Shown: positions 18,083-29,091, numbered from the stretch's first letter. The stretch: DNA of 64,000 bases from Comamonas testosteroni ATCC 11996 (GCF_000241525.1 NZ_AHIL01000029.1:186001-250000), one strand, 5' to 3'. Notes: generated by a model not told the origin, from the sequence alone. Made by a program: numbers and translations.

Positions 18083-18201
18083 AACAGGAAATACTGCTTC
18101 AGGCCCTCGCAGCCTATGCATAATGGGGCATGCCTCAGTGCTACGCAGTATTCTCTGTTCACCCCACCAAAGCCGCCTCGGTTTCCAGGCGGCTTTGTGC
18201 T
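18083..18201 (+). ncRNA. Candidate structured RNA (3' UTR or small RNA)
   Basis: Two 15-base arms (18083-18097 and 18145-18159) pair with 13 Watson-Crick pairs, one G-U and one mismatch, enclosing a shorter aggc/gcct stem. A terminator hairpin follows at 18169-18196 with a short T-run. A weak TTGCAA...TATTTC promoter pair lies at 18035-18062. No family recognised. Confidence 0.35.
18169..18201 (+). terminator. Rho-independent terminator downstream of bcp
   Basis: Stem aaagccgcct / aggcggcttt with eight-base loop, followed by gtgcttttt. It lies 157 bases after the bcp stop and just before the PIN-PhoH gene. Confidence 0.7.
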
Positions 18202-18233
18202 TTTTGAATCTTGTTGAGAACGGTTCGTCCACT

Positions 18234-19982
18234 ATGCCCCTGCCCCCCGCACCCGGCCACCGCGCCGCAAAGCTCTCCGCAGAAGCCTTTTCGTCCATTC
18301 GCAAGACTGCCAGGCAGACTGCAGAACTTGACGAGGATCTGAACCCCTCCAACGGAGCCGCCCTGAATGTGACTCCAGAGACCGCCCCAGCGGTCACCAA
18401 GCCGCGCCGCAGCACCAGCAAGCCCGCCGCCTCGGCCACTGCAACCGCCAGGCCGCGCAAGACCGTCACAACAACGGCTGCCGCAGCAACGGCCTCTGCA
18501 GCAAAGACAGGGGCAGCTGCCGCAGCACCTGCCAAACCCGCCGACGCAGCTGCCAAGCCTGCCCGCCGCGCCCGCAATACGCGCACCGGCCCGACCACGC
18601 TGTTCGTGCTGGACACCAATGTGCTGCTGCACGACCCCAGCAGCCTGTTCCGCTTTGAAGAGCACGACATCTTCCTGCCCATGGTGGTGCTGGAAGAGCT
18701 GGACAATCACAAGAAGGGCATGACCGAGGTGGCGCGCAACGGCCGCCAGGTCAGCCGCACGCTGGACTCCCTGGTTGCCTCCCAGCCCGCCGACGGCCTG
18801 GAAAAAGGCCTGCCGCTCAATGCCACAGGTCAGCGCAGCGCCACTGGCACGCTGTACTTCCAGACCAACCCTCTGAATGCCGCTCTGCCGGACAGCCTGC
18901 CACAGGGCAAGGCCGACAACCAGATTCTGGGCGTGGTCGCAGCCCTGCGCGAGCAGCACAAGGATCGCGAAGTCGTGCTGGTGTCCAAGGACATCAATAT
19001 GCGCGTCAAGGCACGCGCCCTGGGCCTGGCTGCCGAGGACTATCAGAACGACAAGGTGCTGGAAGACGGCGATCTGCTGTATTCGGGCGCCCTGGCCCTG
19101 CCCCACGACTTCTGGGCCAAGGCCGGCAAGAATGTGGAGAGCTGGCAGGAAGGCGCGATCACCTACTACCGCGTCAGCGGCGCCATCGTCGACCAGCTGA
19201 TGATCAACCAGTTTGTCTATTACGAAGCACCGGGTGAGCCCAGCCTCTACATGCGCGTGACCGAAATCCGCGACAAGACGGCCGTGCTCAAGACGCTGCG
19301 CGACTTCGGCAACCCCAAGAATGCCGTCTGGGGCGTGTCCACGCGCAATCGCGAGCAGAACTTCGCCATGAACCTGCTGGTCAACCCCGAGGTCGACTTT
19401 GTCACGCTGACAGGCACGGCAGGCACCGGCAAGACCCTGCTGGCCCTGGCCGCCGGCCTGGCACAGGTGCTGGACGAGCGCCGCTACACCGAGATCATCA
19501 TGACCCGCGCCACGGTGAGCGTGGGCGAGGATATCGGCTTCCTGCCCGGCACGGAAGAGGAAAAGATGGGTCCCTGGATGGGCGCCCTGGACGACAACCT
19601 GGAGTTCCTGGCCAAGGGCGACGGCGGCAATGCCGGCGAATGGGGGCGCGCCGCCACCAATGAGCTGATCCGCAGCCGTATCAAGATCAAGAGCATGAAC
19701 TTCATGCGCGGTCGCACCTTCCTGAACAAATACGTCATCATCGACGAGGCCCAGAACCTCACGCCCAAGCAGATGAAGACCCTGATCACCCGTGCCGGCC
19801 CCGGCACCAAGATCATCTGCATGGGCAATCTGGCCCAGATCGACACGCCCTACCTGACCGAAGGCAGCTCGGGCCTGACCTATGTGGTGGATCGCTTCAA
19901 GGGCTGGCCCCATAGCGGCCACATCACCCTGGCGCGCGGCGAACGCTCGCGCCTGGCGGACTTCGCCAGCGAGGTGCTGTAA
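18234..19982 (+). CDS. PIN domain-PhoH ATPase fusion protein
   Basis: A 582-residue protein of the PhoH2 type: an N-terminal PIN nuclease domain joined to a PhoH-type ATPase/helicase. After about 110 Ala/Pro/Lys/Thr-rich disordered residues, the PIN domain starts LFVLDTNVLLHDP and carries the acidic residues (VVLEELDNHKKG, VLVSKDINMRVKARALG). The PhoH part has Walker A GTAGTGKTLLALAAG, YTEIIMTRATVSVGEDIGF and Walker B YVIIDEAQNLTPKQ. Related proteins unwind and cleave RNA. ATG 18234 gives MPLPPAP. The gene is followed without gap by the gene at 19983. Confidence 0.93.
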   Translation: MPLPPAPGHRAAKLSAEAFSSIRKTARQTAELDEDLNPSNGAALNVTPETAPAVTKPRRSTSKPAASATATARPRKTVTTTAAAATASAAKTGAAAAAPAKPADAAAKPARRARNTRTGPTTLFVLDTNVLLHDPSSLFRFEEHDIFLPMVVLEELDNHKKGMTEVARNGRQVSRTLDSLVASQPADGLEKGLPLNATGQRSATGTLYFQTNPLNAALPDSLPQGKADNQILGVVAALREQHKDREVVLVSKDINMRVKARALGLAAEDYQNDKVLEDGDLLYSGALALPHDFWAKAGKNVESWQEGAITYYRVSGAIVDQLMINQFVYYEAPGEPSLYMRVTEIRDKTAVLKTLRDFGNPKNAVWGVSTRNREQNFAMNLLVNPEVDFVTLTGTAGTGKTLLALAAGLAQVLDERRYTEIIMTRATVSVGEDIGFLPGTEEEKMGPWMGALDDNLEFLAKGDGGNAGEWGRAATNELIRSRIKIKSMNFMRGRTFLNKYVIIDEAQNLTPKQMKTLITRAGPGTKIICMGNLAQIDTPYLTEGSSGLTYVVDRFKGWPHSGHITLARGERSRLADFASEVL

Positions 19983-20387
19983 GTGGCCAGCTGGATCGCG
20001 GCGCTCAAGCTCGTGCCCTGGGGTGAGGTCATCAAGGCCACGCCCCAGGTGGTGAAGGCCGCCCAGGGCATGCTCAAGAAGAAAGAGGCTCAGGCCGAAG
20101 CGCGCGAGCAGGACGCCAGCGCGCAAAGCGCTGCGCAGCGCATTTCGCCGCCAGCCTCCGCCGGCGAGCAGGCGCTGCTGCTGATCCAGCAGCAGGAGGA
20201 GCGCATCGCCCAGCTGGAGCAGTCACAGCGCCAGTCGCTGGAGATCATCGAGAAGCTGGCCCAGCAAAATGCCCAGATCGTCGCGACCGTGGGTGCGCTG
20301 CGCATAGGCGCACAGCGCCTTGCCTGGGCCTGCGGCGCGCTGGGACTGTGCGTGATCGGCCTTGGCGTCTACCTGTTCAGCCGCTAG
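19983..20387 (+). CDS. Coiled-coil protein with C-terminal membrane anchor
   Basis: A 134-residue protein read from a GTG placed directly after the PIN-PhoH stop codon, so translation is likely coupled. The N-terminal part is amphipathic (WIAALKLVPWGEVIKA), the middle is a predicted coiled coil (LLLIQQQEERIAQLEQSQRQ onward) and the end is one membrane helix (WACGALGLCVIGLGVYLF). I do not recognise a family. The arrangement suggests a membrane-tethered partner of the ATPase, but this is inference. Confidence 0.7.
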   Translation: MASWIAALKLVPWGEVIKATPQVVKAAQGMLKKKEAQAEAREQDASAQSAAQRISPPASAGEQALLLIQQQEERIAQLEQSQRQSLEIIEKLAQQNAQIVATVGALRIGAQRLAWACGALGLCVIGLGVYLFSR

Positions 20388-20407
20388 CGCTGCAGCCACT
20401 CAAAAAC

Positions 20408-20440
20408 AAAGCCCGCAAGGTCCGCGCCTTGCGGGCTTTT
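20408..20440. terminator. Terminator after the PIN-PhoH operon
   Basis: A 13-base-pair stem (aaagcccgcaagg / ccttgcgggcttt) followed by TTTT on plus, and A-rich sequence on the left that gives a T-run on minus. It may serve both this operon and the convergent dnaB gene. Confidence 0.85.
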
Positions 20441-20451
20441 CTTATGTTCAC

Positions 20452-20545
20452 ATTCAATTTGATAGCTGTCAGCACCCGTTATTCATAGATTTCATATTTA
20501 TAGAGTTCTGAAATCCATGTTCTAAAAGCGCTATCAGCTATGCTT
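20452..20545. repeat. Full-length copy of dispersed repeat family 1
   Basis: About 94 bases bounded by tttgatagctgtcagc on the left and gcgctatcagctatgc on the right, with AT-rich attcatagatttcat and tctgaaatccatg inside. The ends are imperfect inverted repeats. Located between the terminator at 20408 and the dnaB stop. Confidence 0.65.
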
Positions 20546-20546
20546 T

Positions 20547-21980
20547 TTAGTATTCATCCGTGCCGTAGCCTTGCGCCAGGTTCTCGAAACGCGTCTGGTT
20601 CTTCTGGAAGAAGAGCTTCACCGTCCCCGTCGGCCCGTTACGCTGCTTGCCGATGATGACCTCGGCAATATTGGGCTCCTTGCTCTCTTTGTTGTAGTAG
20701 TCGTCGCGGTAGATGAACATGATGATGTCCGCATCCTGCTCGATGGCGCCCGATTCACGCAGGTCGGACATCATGGGGCGCTTGTCAGTCCGCTGCTCCA
20801 CAGAGCGGTTGAGCTGGGACAGCGCGATCACCGGACATTGCAGCTCCTTGGCCAGCATCTTCAAGCCCCGCGAGATTTCGCCCAGTTCGGTGGCACGGTT
20901 GTCGGAGCTGGCGGCCGATCCCGAGCCACTCATCAGCTGCAGGTAGTCGACCACGATCAGACCCAGCTTGCCGCACTGACGCGCCAGACGACGCGCATTG
21001 GCACGCAGCTCGGTCGGTGACAGGCCAGGGGTTTCGTCGATATGCAGCGACACGGTGCGCAATCGCTCGATGGCCTCGGTCAGACGCGGCCACTCGTCGT
21101 CGCTGAGCTTGCCGGTACGCAGATTGCCCTGATTGACGCGGCCGATGGAGCCGACGATACGAACCGCCAGCTGGGCCGCGCCCATTTCCATGGAGAAGAT
21201 GGCAACCGGCAAGCCTTCATTGAGCGCCACATGCTCGGCAATATTCACGGCAAACGAAGTCTTGCCCATGGACGGACGCGCCGCCAGCACCACCATGTCG
21301 CCGGCCTGCAGACCCGAGGTCATCCGATCCAGATCGACAAAGCCTGTGGGCACGCCGGTGACATCCATGGGGTTGTCGGCCATCTCCTGGACCTGGTCCA
21401 GCAGATCCACCACCAGCGTGTCCAGCGACTGGAAGCCCTGCTTGTTGCGAGCCCCCTCCTCGCCGATCGCCATGATCTTCTGCTCGGCCTCGTCGAGGAT
21501 GCGCTCGACGGTCTTGCCCTGCGGATTGAAGGCGTTGGTTGCGATGTCGTCGCTGGCCGTGACCAGCTTGCGCAAGATGGCGCGCTCACGCACGATTTCC
21601 GCATAGCGGCGGATATTGCTGGCACTGGGCACATACTGCGCCAGCTGGTTCAGATACATCAGGCCGCCGATTTCCTCGGCCTTGCCCATGCCCTGCAGAT
21701 GCTCGTAGACCGTGATCACGTCGGCCGGCTTGCTGGCATTGATCAGCTTGCCGATGGCTTCGTAGATCAGCTTGTGCTCGTGCCGGTAGAAGTCGCCGTC
21801 GCCAAGCAGGTCACCCACGCGCTCCCAGGCATTGTTGTCCAGCAGCAGACCACCGAGCACCGAAGATTCCGACTCCATGGAGTGCGGCGGCACACGCAGT
21901 TGCGCCACCTGCTGATCAGCAGTGGGAACCGGGGCGAATGCATCATCTTGCAGATCAAGCGGGGGCATTACTGACGACAT
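20547..21980 (-). CDS. dnaB: Replicative DNA helicase DnaB
   Basis: A 477-residue hexameric helicase that unwinds DNA at the fork. The N-terminal domain starts near PPHSMESESSVLGGLLLD; the RecA-like domain has Walker A AARPSMGKTSFA, LIVVDYLQLM and the DnaB hallmarks SRGLKMLAKEL, PVIALSQLNRSVEQR and DLRESGAIEQDADII. ATG 21980 (MSSVMPPLDL) has AGGAG just upstream. It follows the rpsF-priB-rpsR-rplI group, the classical ribosomal-replication neighbourhood, separated by a terminator. Confidence 0.98.
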   Translation of the reverse strand: MSSVMPPLDLQDDAFAPVPTADQQVAQLRVPPHSMESESSVLGGLLLDNNAWERVGDLLGDGDFYRHEHKLIYEAIGKLINASKPADVITVYEHLQGMGKAEEIGGLMYLNQLAQYVPSASNIRRYAEIVRERAILRKLVTASDDIATNAFNPQGKTVERILDEAEQKIMAIGEEGARNKQGFQSLDTLVVDLLDQVQEMADNPMDVTGVPTGFVDLDRMTSGLQAGDMVVLAARPSMGKTSFAVNIAEHVALNEGLPVAIFSMEMGAAQLAVRIVGSIGRVNQGNLRTGKLSDDEWPRLTEAIERLRTVSLHIDETPGLSPTELRANARRLARQCGKLGLIVVDYLQLMSGSGSAASSDNRATELGEISRGLKMLAKELQCPVIALSQLNRSVEQRTDKRPMMSDLRESGAIEQDADIIMFIYRDDYYNKESKEPNIAEVIIGKQRNGPTGTVKLFFQKNQTRFENLAQGYGTDEY

Positions 21981-22082
21981 GAGACTCCTAGAGACAAGTC
22001 CTCCATCGTAGCGGGAGGCGGTGGCGACGTCACGGCGGGTGACGATAAAAACGCTGGCGAGACAAACAATTACCAGAAAACA

Positions 22083-22107
22083 AAAAACCGCCCGAAGGCG
22101 GCTTTTT
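22083..22107 (-). terminator. rplI terminator
   Basis: Hairpin with ccgcc / ggcgg core and loop cgaa, flanked by six A on the left (T-run on minus) and five T on the right, 24 bases after the rplI stop. Confidence 0.8.
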
Positions 22108-22130
22108 GCCAATTCAGAACAGAGCCTGAA

Positions 22131-22583
22131 TTAGGAGTGGTCGCCGTACACGGAGACAGCAACTTCTGCTGCCACGTCGGTGTGCAGAGCCACCACCACA
22201 GTGGCGTCGCCAACGGTCTTGATGGGACCGTTGGGCATGCGCACTTGCGACTTGTTCACTGCGAAGCCGGCCTTGACCAGTTCTTCAGCGATGTCGGCGT
22301 TGGTGATGGAGCCGAACAGACGACCGTCAACGCCGGCCTTCTGAGTGATCTTCACGTTGGCGCCGTTGAGCTTTTCGCTCAGTTCTTGAGCGGCAGCCAG
22401 CTTCTCGGCAGCAGCCTTTTCCAGCTCAGCGCGCTTGGCTTCGAATTCAGCCTTGGCAGCAGCTGTTGCACGACGTGCAGCGCCGGAGGGGATCAGGAAG
22501 TTACGAGCGTAACCGTCCTTGACCTTGACGATATCGCCCAGGTTACCCAGGTTCACAACCTTTTCGAGCAGAATGATTTGCAT
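22131..22583 (-). CDS. rplI: Large-subunit ribosomal protein bL9
   Basis: A 150-residue protein starting [17 protein letters not shown], with [12 protein letters not shown] and the long connecting helix typical of bL9, then the C-terminal domain ([17 protein letters not shown]). It binds 23S rRNA near the L1 stalk base. Last gene of rpsF-priB-rpsR-rplI; eleven bases after rpsR. Confidence 0.98.
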   Translation of the reverse strand: MQIILLEKVVNLGNLGDIVKVKDGYARNFLIPSGAARRATAAAKAEFEAKRAELEKAAAEKLAAAQELSEKLNGANVKITQKAGVDGRLFGSITNADIAEELVKAGFAVNKSQVRMPNGPIKTVGDATVVVALHTDVAAEVAVSVYGDHS

Positions 22584-22594
22584 TGTCGTGCTCC

Positions 22595-22876
22595 TTAGAT
22601 CTTGTGCTGGTCAGAGTAGGGCAGCATAGCCAGGAAGCGAGCGCGCTTGATGGCTGTGTTCAGCTGACGCTGATAGATGGCGCGCGTGCCGGTCAGGCGT
22701 GCGGGCACGATCTTGCCGTTTTCGGCGATGAAGTCACGCAGGGTGTCGACATCCTTGTAGTCGATTTCTTCGACGCCGGCGACTGTGAAGCGGCAGAAAC
22801 GCTTGCGCTTGAACAGCAGCGACTGGGTGTTGCGCTTAGGACGCTTGTCCTTGTTGAATTTCTTGAACGTGGCCAT
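22595..22876 (-). CDS. rpsR: Small-subunit ribosomal protein bS18
   Basis: A 93-residue basic protein with the bS18 core [38 protein letters not shown] and the [17 protein letters not shown] tail. It partners bS6 in the platform of the small subunit. Third gene of its operon. Confidence 0.98.
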   Translation of the reverse strand: MATFKKFNKDKRPKRNTQSLLFKRKRFCRFTVAGVEEIDYKDVDTLRDFIAENGKIVPARLTGTRAIYQRQLNTAIKRARFLAMLPYSDQHKI

Positions 22877-22894
22877 TGCTGGACCTCTTGAAAA

Positions 22895-23185
22895 TTAATT
22901 TTGTTGAATATCCTGAATGTGTAAAACCAGCATCTTGCTATTGCGCGGCGTGGCCAGAAAACCTTGAAAGGTCCATTGGCTACCGGGTGCTTGGCGGGCC
23001 AGCTTTTCAGCCAGGGCGCCAAAGGCAACAGCCTTGACAGATGCATTCACGTTGCGCGCACTGCCCAGCTCTTGTTGCTGCGAACTGTGCTCAATTCGCA
23101 AATCCAGGGCCGGCAATCCGGCGGGCGTGTAGCGCAAAGCGGCTTGCTCTGCGAGAAGGCCCGTCAATACAACGCGGTTTTCCAC
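22895..23185 (-). CDS. priB: Primosomal replication protein PriB
   Basis: A 96-residue single-OB-fold protein (MENRVVLTGLLAEQAALRYT; GSQWTFQGFLATPRNSKMLV) that stabilises PriA at stalled forks during restart. The only plausible start is a GTG at 23185, and its AAGGA sequence touches the start codon, which is unusual spacing; translation may depend on the rpsF stop 20 bases upstream. Located between rpsF and rpsR as in many betaproteobacteria. Confidence 0.93.
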   Translation of the reverse strand: MENRVVLTGLLAEQAALRYTPAGLPALDLRIEHSSQQQELGSARNVNASVKAVAFGALAEKLARQAPGSQWTFQGFLATPRNSKMLVLHIQDIQQN

Positions 23186-23205
23186 TCCTTCAGTGTCTGA
23201 TGCTA

Positions 23206-23568
23206 TTAAGCGTGCTCAGCCTGGTTGGCCTTGCGGGCTTCTTCGCGCTCAACGCTCTTCATCATGGCGGAAGCAGCTGTATCAGCCTTCTTCTTCTGCA
23301 CAGTCAGGTGACGCAGCACGGCATCGTTGAACTTGAAGGCGTGTTCCAGTTCAGCCATCACAGCCTGGTCGGCTTCGATGTTCAGGCACAGGTAGTGAGC
23401 CTTAGCGAGCTTGTTGATCATGTAAGCCAGCTGACGACGGCCCCAATCTTCTTCGCGATGCACCTTGCCGCCACCAGCAGCAATCATGCCCTTGTAGCGC
23501 TCCAGCATCGCGGGAACTTGTTCGCTTTGATCCGGATGGATCAACAAAATGATTTCGTAATGACGCAT
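23206..23568 (-). CDS. rpsF: Small-subunit ribosomal protein bS6
   Basis: A 120-residue protein starting [17 protein letters not shown], with the [17 protein letters not shown] motif and LCLNIEAD strand of bS6. ATG 23568 is preceded by AAAAGGAG. First gene of rpsF-priB-rpsR-rplI, behind the promoter at 23672-23700. Confidence 0.98.
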   Translation of the reverse strand: MRHYEIILLIHPDQSEQVPAMLERYKGMIAAGGGKVHREEDWGRRQLAYMINKLAKAHYLCLNIEADQAVMAELEHAFKFNDAVLRHLTVQKKKADTAASAMMKSVEREEARKANQAEHA

Positions 23569-23671
23569 AACGACTCCTTTTGGGTAAACGCCGCCCACTG
23601 CGTCTGTAGCGGTGCGGCAAGGCAAAACGTGAGATTCTAGCTGAGTAGCAGACTATCTGTACACTCAGGGG

Positions 23672-23700
23672 CCTATAAACCTGCGATTAGCATCGGTCAA
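23672..23700 (-). promoter_or_regulatory. Probable sigma-70-type promoter of rpsF operon
   Basis: On the minus strand TTGACC (23695-23700) and TATAGG (23672-23677) with a 17-base spacer, about 105 bases before the rpsF start. Confidence 0.6.
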
Positions 23701-23811
23701 TCAAGGCGAGAGGTCCTGGAATCACAAGCACTTACTCTCCTAGAATGCTCCGCAAATCCTGCAGGATCGCTTCAGCCGCTGCGCCCCTCGCCCTTGTCGG
23801 GCCGCACAGGT

Positions 23812-23840
23812 CTTGAAATAGACCTGCCGGAGCGCATCTG
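23812..23840 (+). promoter_or_regulatory. Probable sigma-32 promoter of grpE
   Basis: CTTGAAA at 23812-23818 is a perfect heat-shock -35. The -10 region around 23833-23840 (cgcatctg) partly fits the CCCCATnT consensus at normal distance. It lies about 40 bases before the grpE start. Confidence 0.6.
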
Positions 23841-23881
23841 GAAGACAGATTGTCTTAAGTTTTGAGAAACCTTCACCAACT

Positions 23882-24427
23882 ATGACCGAGAACCAAAACC
23901 CCAACACCATCAACGACGCCAGCCCCGAGGAACTGGAAACGGCCCTGGCAGCCAATGCGTCGGACGAACTGGGTCGTCTGCAGGCCGAGCTGGAAGAACT
24001 CAAGGCCAAGAGCGCGGAACTGGCCGACCAATACCTGCGTGCCAAGGCCGACGCCGAGAACATGCGCCGCCGCGCCGAAGAAGAGGTCGCAAAGGCACGC
24101 AAGTTCGGCATCGAGAGCTTTGCCGAAAGCCTGCTACCCGTGATCGACAGCCTGGACGCGGCCCTGGCCATCCAGAACGCGACACCCGAGCAACTGCGCG
24201 AAGGCTCGGACGCTACGCTGCGCCAGCTGAATTCGGCCCTGGAGCGCAACAAGGTGCTGGCCATCAATCCCGCTGCAGGCGAGAAGTTCGACCCTCACCA
24301 CCACCAGGCCATCTCCATGGTTCCCGCCGACCAGCCCGCCAACACCGTGGTGGCCGTGCTGCAAAAGGGCTATGCGATCGCCGATCGCATCCTGCGCCCC
24401 GCGCTGGTGACCGTGGCCCAGGGCTGA
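23882..24427 (+). CDS. grpE: Nucleotide exchange factor GrpE
   Basis: A 181-residue co-chaperone. A long N-terminal helix ([20 protein letters not shown]) dimerises the protein, followed by [17 protein letters not shown] and the beta-wing domain with [13 protein letters not shown] and [12 protein letters not shown]. It releases ADP from DnaK. First gene of grpE-dnaK-dnaJ. Confidence 0.98.
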   Translation: MTENQNPNTINDASPEELETALAANASDELGRLQAELEELKAKSAELADQYLRAKADAENMRRRAEEEVAKARKFGIESFAESLLPVIDSLDAALAIQNATPEQLREGSDATLRQLNSALERNKVLAINPAAGEKFDPHHHQAISMVPADQPANTVVAVLQKGYAIADRILRPALVTVAQG

Positions 24428-24481
24428 GCCCGCAAGACATAAGAAAACCCACCGTCAGGGCAAAAATTGTGAGTGACGGCT

Positions 24482-24508
24482 CTTGAAGCCGGCCACTACG
24501 CCCACAAG
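24482..24508 (+). promoter_or_regulatory. Possible second heat-shock promoter before dnaK
   Basis: CTTGAAG at 24482-24488 and CCCACAAG at 24501-24508, 12 bases apart, resemble sigma-32 elements. They lie about 40 bases before dnaK. Confidence 0.45.
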
Positions 24509-24549
24509 TGACGAATCAAGCAAACATTCAACAGATTACGGAGAGAATT

Positions 24550-26487
<1,938 letters not shown>

Positions 26488-26587
26488 GCGCGGGCAGGTC
26501 CTGGCCTCAAACCATTGACCGCTTGCCGCCGCGCCGGGCTCCCAGGAGCTGGCGCGGCGTTCCTGTTCTATCCGACCGAAAACTCAC

Positions 26588-27721
26588 ATGTCCAAACGTG
26601 ACTACTATGAAGTTCTGGGCGTTGCCAAAAGCGCCTCGGACGATGACATCAAGAAGGCCTATCGCAAGCTGGCGATGAAGTTCCACCCTGACCGCAATCA
26701 GGGCGACAAGGCCAAGGAAGCAGAGGAAAAATTCAAGGAGGTCAAAGAGGCCTACGAGATGCTTTCCGACAGCCAGAAACGCGCGGCCTACGACCAGTAC
26801 GGCCATGCCGGCGTGGATCCCAATCGCGGTATGGGCGGCGGCGAGGGCTTTGGCGGCTTTGCCGAGGCCTTTGGCGATATCTTTGGCGATATGTTCAACG
26901 GCGGCGGCGGCCGCGGCGGTCGCGGCGGCCGTCAGGTCTACCGCGGCAACGACCTCAGCTACTCCATGGAAATCACCCTGGAAGAGGCTGCCAAGGGCAA
27001 GGATGCCCAGATCCGCATTCCGAGCTGGGACAGCTGCGACACCTGCAGCGGCAGCGGCGCAAAGCCCGGCACCAGCACCAAGACCTGCACCACCTGCAAC
27101 GGCATGGGCACGGTGCAGATGCGCCAGGGCTTTTTCAGCGTGCAGCAGACCTGCCCGCACTGCCGTGGCACGGGAAAGATCATCCCCGAGCCCTGCACAT
27201 CCTGCGGCGGCCAGGGCAAGGTCAAGCGTCAGAAGACGCTGGAAGTGAAGATTCCAGCCGGCATCGACGACGGCATGCGCATCCGCTCGGCCGGAAATGG
27301 CGAGCCCGGCACCAATGGCGGGCCGGCAGGCGACCTCTATATCGAGATTCGCGTCAAGGACCATGACATCTTCGAGCGCGACGGCGACGATCTGCACTGC
27401 AACGTGCCCGTGAGCTTCATCACCGCCGCCCTGGGTGGCGAAATCGAAGTACCCACGCTGCAAGGCAAGGCTGCGATCGACATTCCCGAAGGCACGCAAG
27501 CCGGCAAGCAGTTCCGCCTGCGCGGCAAGGGCATCAAGGGCATTCGCTCGAGCTACCCCGGCGATCTGTACTGCCACATCGTGGTGGAGACTCCGGTCAA
27601 GCTCACCGAGTACCAGCGCAAGCTGCTCAAGGACCTGGACGAATCGCTCAAGAAGGGCGGCTCCAAGCATTCGCCCAGCGGCGAAAGCTGGACGGACCGC
27701 CTGAAGAGCTTCTTCAGCTAA
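26588..27721 (+). CDS. dnaJ: Co-chaperone DnaJ (Hsp40)
   Basis: A 377-residue type I J-protein. The J domain ([16 protein letters not shown]) has the HPD triad in [10 protein letters not shown] Gly/Phe-rich linker ([15 protein letters not shown]) follows, then four zinc-finger repeats [24 protein letters not shown] and CTSCGGQG, and the substrate-binding C-terminal domains. It delivers clients to DnaK. Last gene of the heat-shock group. Confidence 0.99.
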   Translation: MSKRDYYEVLGVAKSASDDDIKKAYRKLAMKFHPDRNQGDKAKEAEEKFKEVKEAYEMLSDSQKRAAYDQYGHAGVDPNRGMGGGEGFGGFAEAFGDIFGDMFNGGGGRGGRGGRQVYRGNDLSYSMEITLEEAAKGKDAQIRIPSWDSCDTCSGSGAKPGTSTKTCTTCNGMGTVQMRQGFFSVQQTCPHCRGTGKIIPEPCTSCGGQGKVKRQKTLEVKIPAGIDDGMRIRSAGNGEPGTNGGPAGDLYIEIRVKDHDIFERDGDDLHCNVPVSFITAALGGEIEVPTLQGKAAIDIPEGTQAGKQFRLRGKGIKGIRSSYPGDLYCHIVVETPVKLTEYQRKLLKDLDESLKKGGSKHSPSGESWTDRLKSFFS

Positions 27722-27737
27722 GCCCCCTGTGCCCCAA

Positions 27738-27773
27738 CAAAAAGCCCATCGGCAATGCCTGATGGGCTTTTTT
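27738..27773. terminator. Terminator between convergent dnaJ and the Sel1 gene
   Basis: Stem aaagcccatc / gatgggcttt with ten-base loop; TTTTTT on plus and AAAA on the left allow use in both directions. Confidence 0.85.
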
Positions 27774-27786
27774 CATGGCGCGTCGA

Positions 27787-29091
27787 TCACTCCTTGCCGG
27801 GCTTCCAGTTGCGCACCTCGCGCTGCACCTTCAGCCGCTCTGCGGGGCTCAATGCCTGCTCGGCAGTCTGCATGCGGCTTTGCAGCGAGGGATCCTTGGC
27901 ATGAGCGATAGCCAGCCAGAAATAGGCCTTGCCCATGTCTTTTTGCACGCCCTGACCACTGACATACATGGCTGCCAGATTCGACTGCGCCAGGGTGTAG
28001 CCCTGCTTGGCTGCACGATCAAACCAGCGCGCCGCCTGGCCTGCATCCTGCGGCACGCCCTGGCCGTTGGCATACAGGAAACCCAAAGACGACTGGGCCG
28101 CCGCATTGCCCTGACCGGCCGACTTCTCCAGCCACCGCGCCGCGCGCGTCAGATCCTGCGGCACCAGCGCACCTACGGCATAGATCATGCCGGTGTTGTA
28201 CTGGGCGTCGGCATGGCCTTTCTCGGCCGCCTGTTCAAACCATTGCAGGGCAGCCCGACCGTCCTCCTTGACGCCCCGGCCGCTGGAGAGCATCACCCCC
28301 AGGCTGTACTGACCTGCAGCCTCGCCGCTTTTGGCCGAACGCTCGAACCATTGCACAGCCTGTGCATCATCGGCCGCCACGCCTCGGCCCTCGGCATACA
28401 TCAGACCCAGGTTGTTCTGGGCGATGCCGTCGCCCTGCTCTGCCGCCTTGCGGTACCAGTTCACAGCCTGCGCCTCGTCCAGAGTCACGCCCCTCCCATT
28501 GGCATAGAGCACTCCCAGGTCGGACTGCGCAGGCGCATAGCCCTGGTCAGCCGACTGGCGATACCAGTGCACAGCCTGTGCCAGGTCCTGATTCACACCT
28601 TTGCCAAAACGGTAGCGCGAGCCCAGCAGATACTGGGCCTTGGCGTCGCCCGCCTGTGCTGCTGCACGTATGGCTGCCAGCTCCTTGGCATCTTCGGCCT
28701 GATTGTTCCTGGCCTCCGGCGTCCAATGCTCACGGCCCAGCGGAGCGGCCGCTGCCGCACCTGCTGCCGCAGCACCAGCGACCGCTGCATTGCGGCCGGT
28801 GCGCCCTTTTTTACCGGCCTTGCCGGTGGACTTGGCCGATGAAGATTTGGCAGCACCTGCACTCGTGCTCTTGGCGGACTTGGACGATTTGGCTGGCGCG
28901 GCCGCACTGGATTTGGCCGGGGTCTTGCCCTTGGCCACAGCTGGCAAGGCAGTGCCGCCCAGCGCCAGTGCAGCTGCCAGCAGGCAGGCATGGCTCCAGC
29001 AACGGCTGCGGTGCAAGAGGGGCGCCCCCGAAGCCATAGCTGGCAACTCGGAAGGCTCACTGTCGGACATCGGATGGTTGGGAACTCTCAT
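27787..29091 (-). CDS. Sel1-like repeat (TPR-like) secreted or periplasmic protein
   Basis: A 434-residue protein. A long basic N-terminus leads to a hydrophobic signal segment (CLLAAALALGGTALPAVA). A Ser/Ala/Lys-rich stretch of about 60 residues follows, then at least seven Sel1 repeats of about 36 residues with the form A-x-Y-x-LG-x-x-Y-x-x-G-x-GV (for example QYLLGSRYRFGKGV, NLGLMYAEGRGV, SLGFLYANGQGV). Sel1 arrays bind other proteins. No partner is obvious from the neighbours. The start may be 29091 or 29070. Confidence 0.85.
   Translation of the reverse strand: MRVPNHPMSDSEPSELPAMASGAPLLHRSRCWSHACLLAAALALGGTALPAVAKGKTPAKSSAAAPAKSSKSAKSTSAGAAKSSSAKSTGKAGKKGRTGRNAAVAGAAAAGAAAAAPLGREHWTPEARNNQAEDAKELAAIRAAAQAGDAKAQYLLGSRYRFGKGVNQDLAQAVHWYRQSADQGYAPAQSDLGVLYANGRGVTLDEAQAVNWYRKAAEQGDGIAQNNLGLMYAEGRGVAADDAQAVQWFERSAKSGEAAGQYSLGVMLSSGRGVKEDGRAALQWFEQAAEKGHADAQYNTGMIYAVGALVPQDLTRAARWLEKSAGQGNAAAQSSLGFLYANGQGVPQDAGQAARWFDRAAKQGYTLAQSNLAAMYVSGQGVQKDMGKAYFWLAIAHAKDPSLQSRMQTAEQALSPAERLKVQREVRNWKPGKE

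Larger units (their letters stand above)
23569..23881. other. Divergent regulatory region between rpsF and grpE
   Basis: A 313-base non-coding stretch holding the rpsF promoter on minus (23672-23700) and a heat-shock-like promoter on plus (23812-23840). No gene is visible. Confidence 0.7.

Noticed and set aside
18159..20126. A 655-codon open frame opposite the PIN-PhoH gene
   Set aside because: Low-complexity His/Gly/Gln/Val-rich translation typical of antisense shadows; the sense strand has clear PIN and PhoH motifs.
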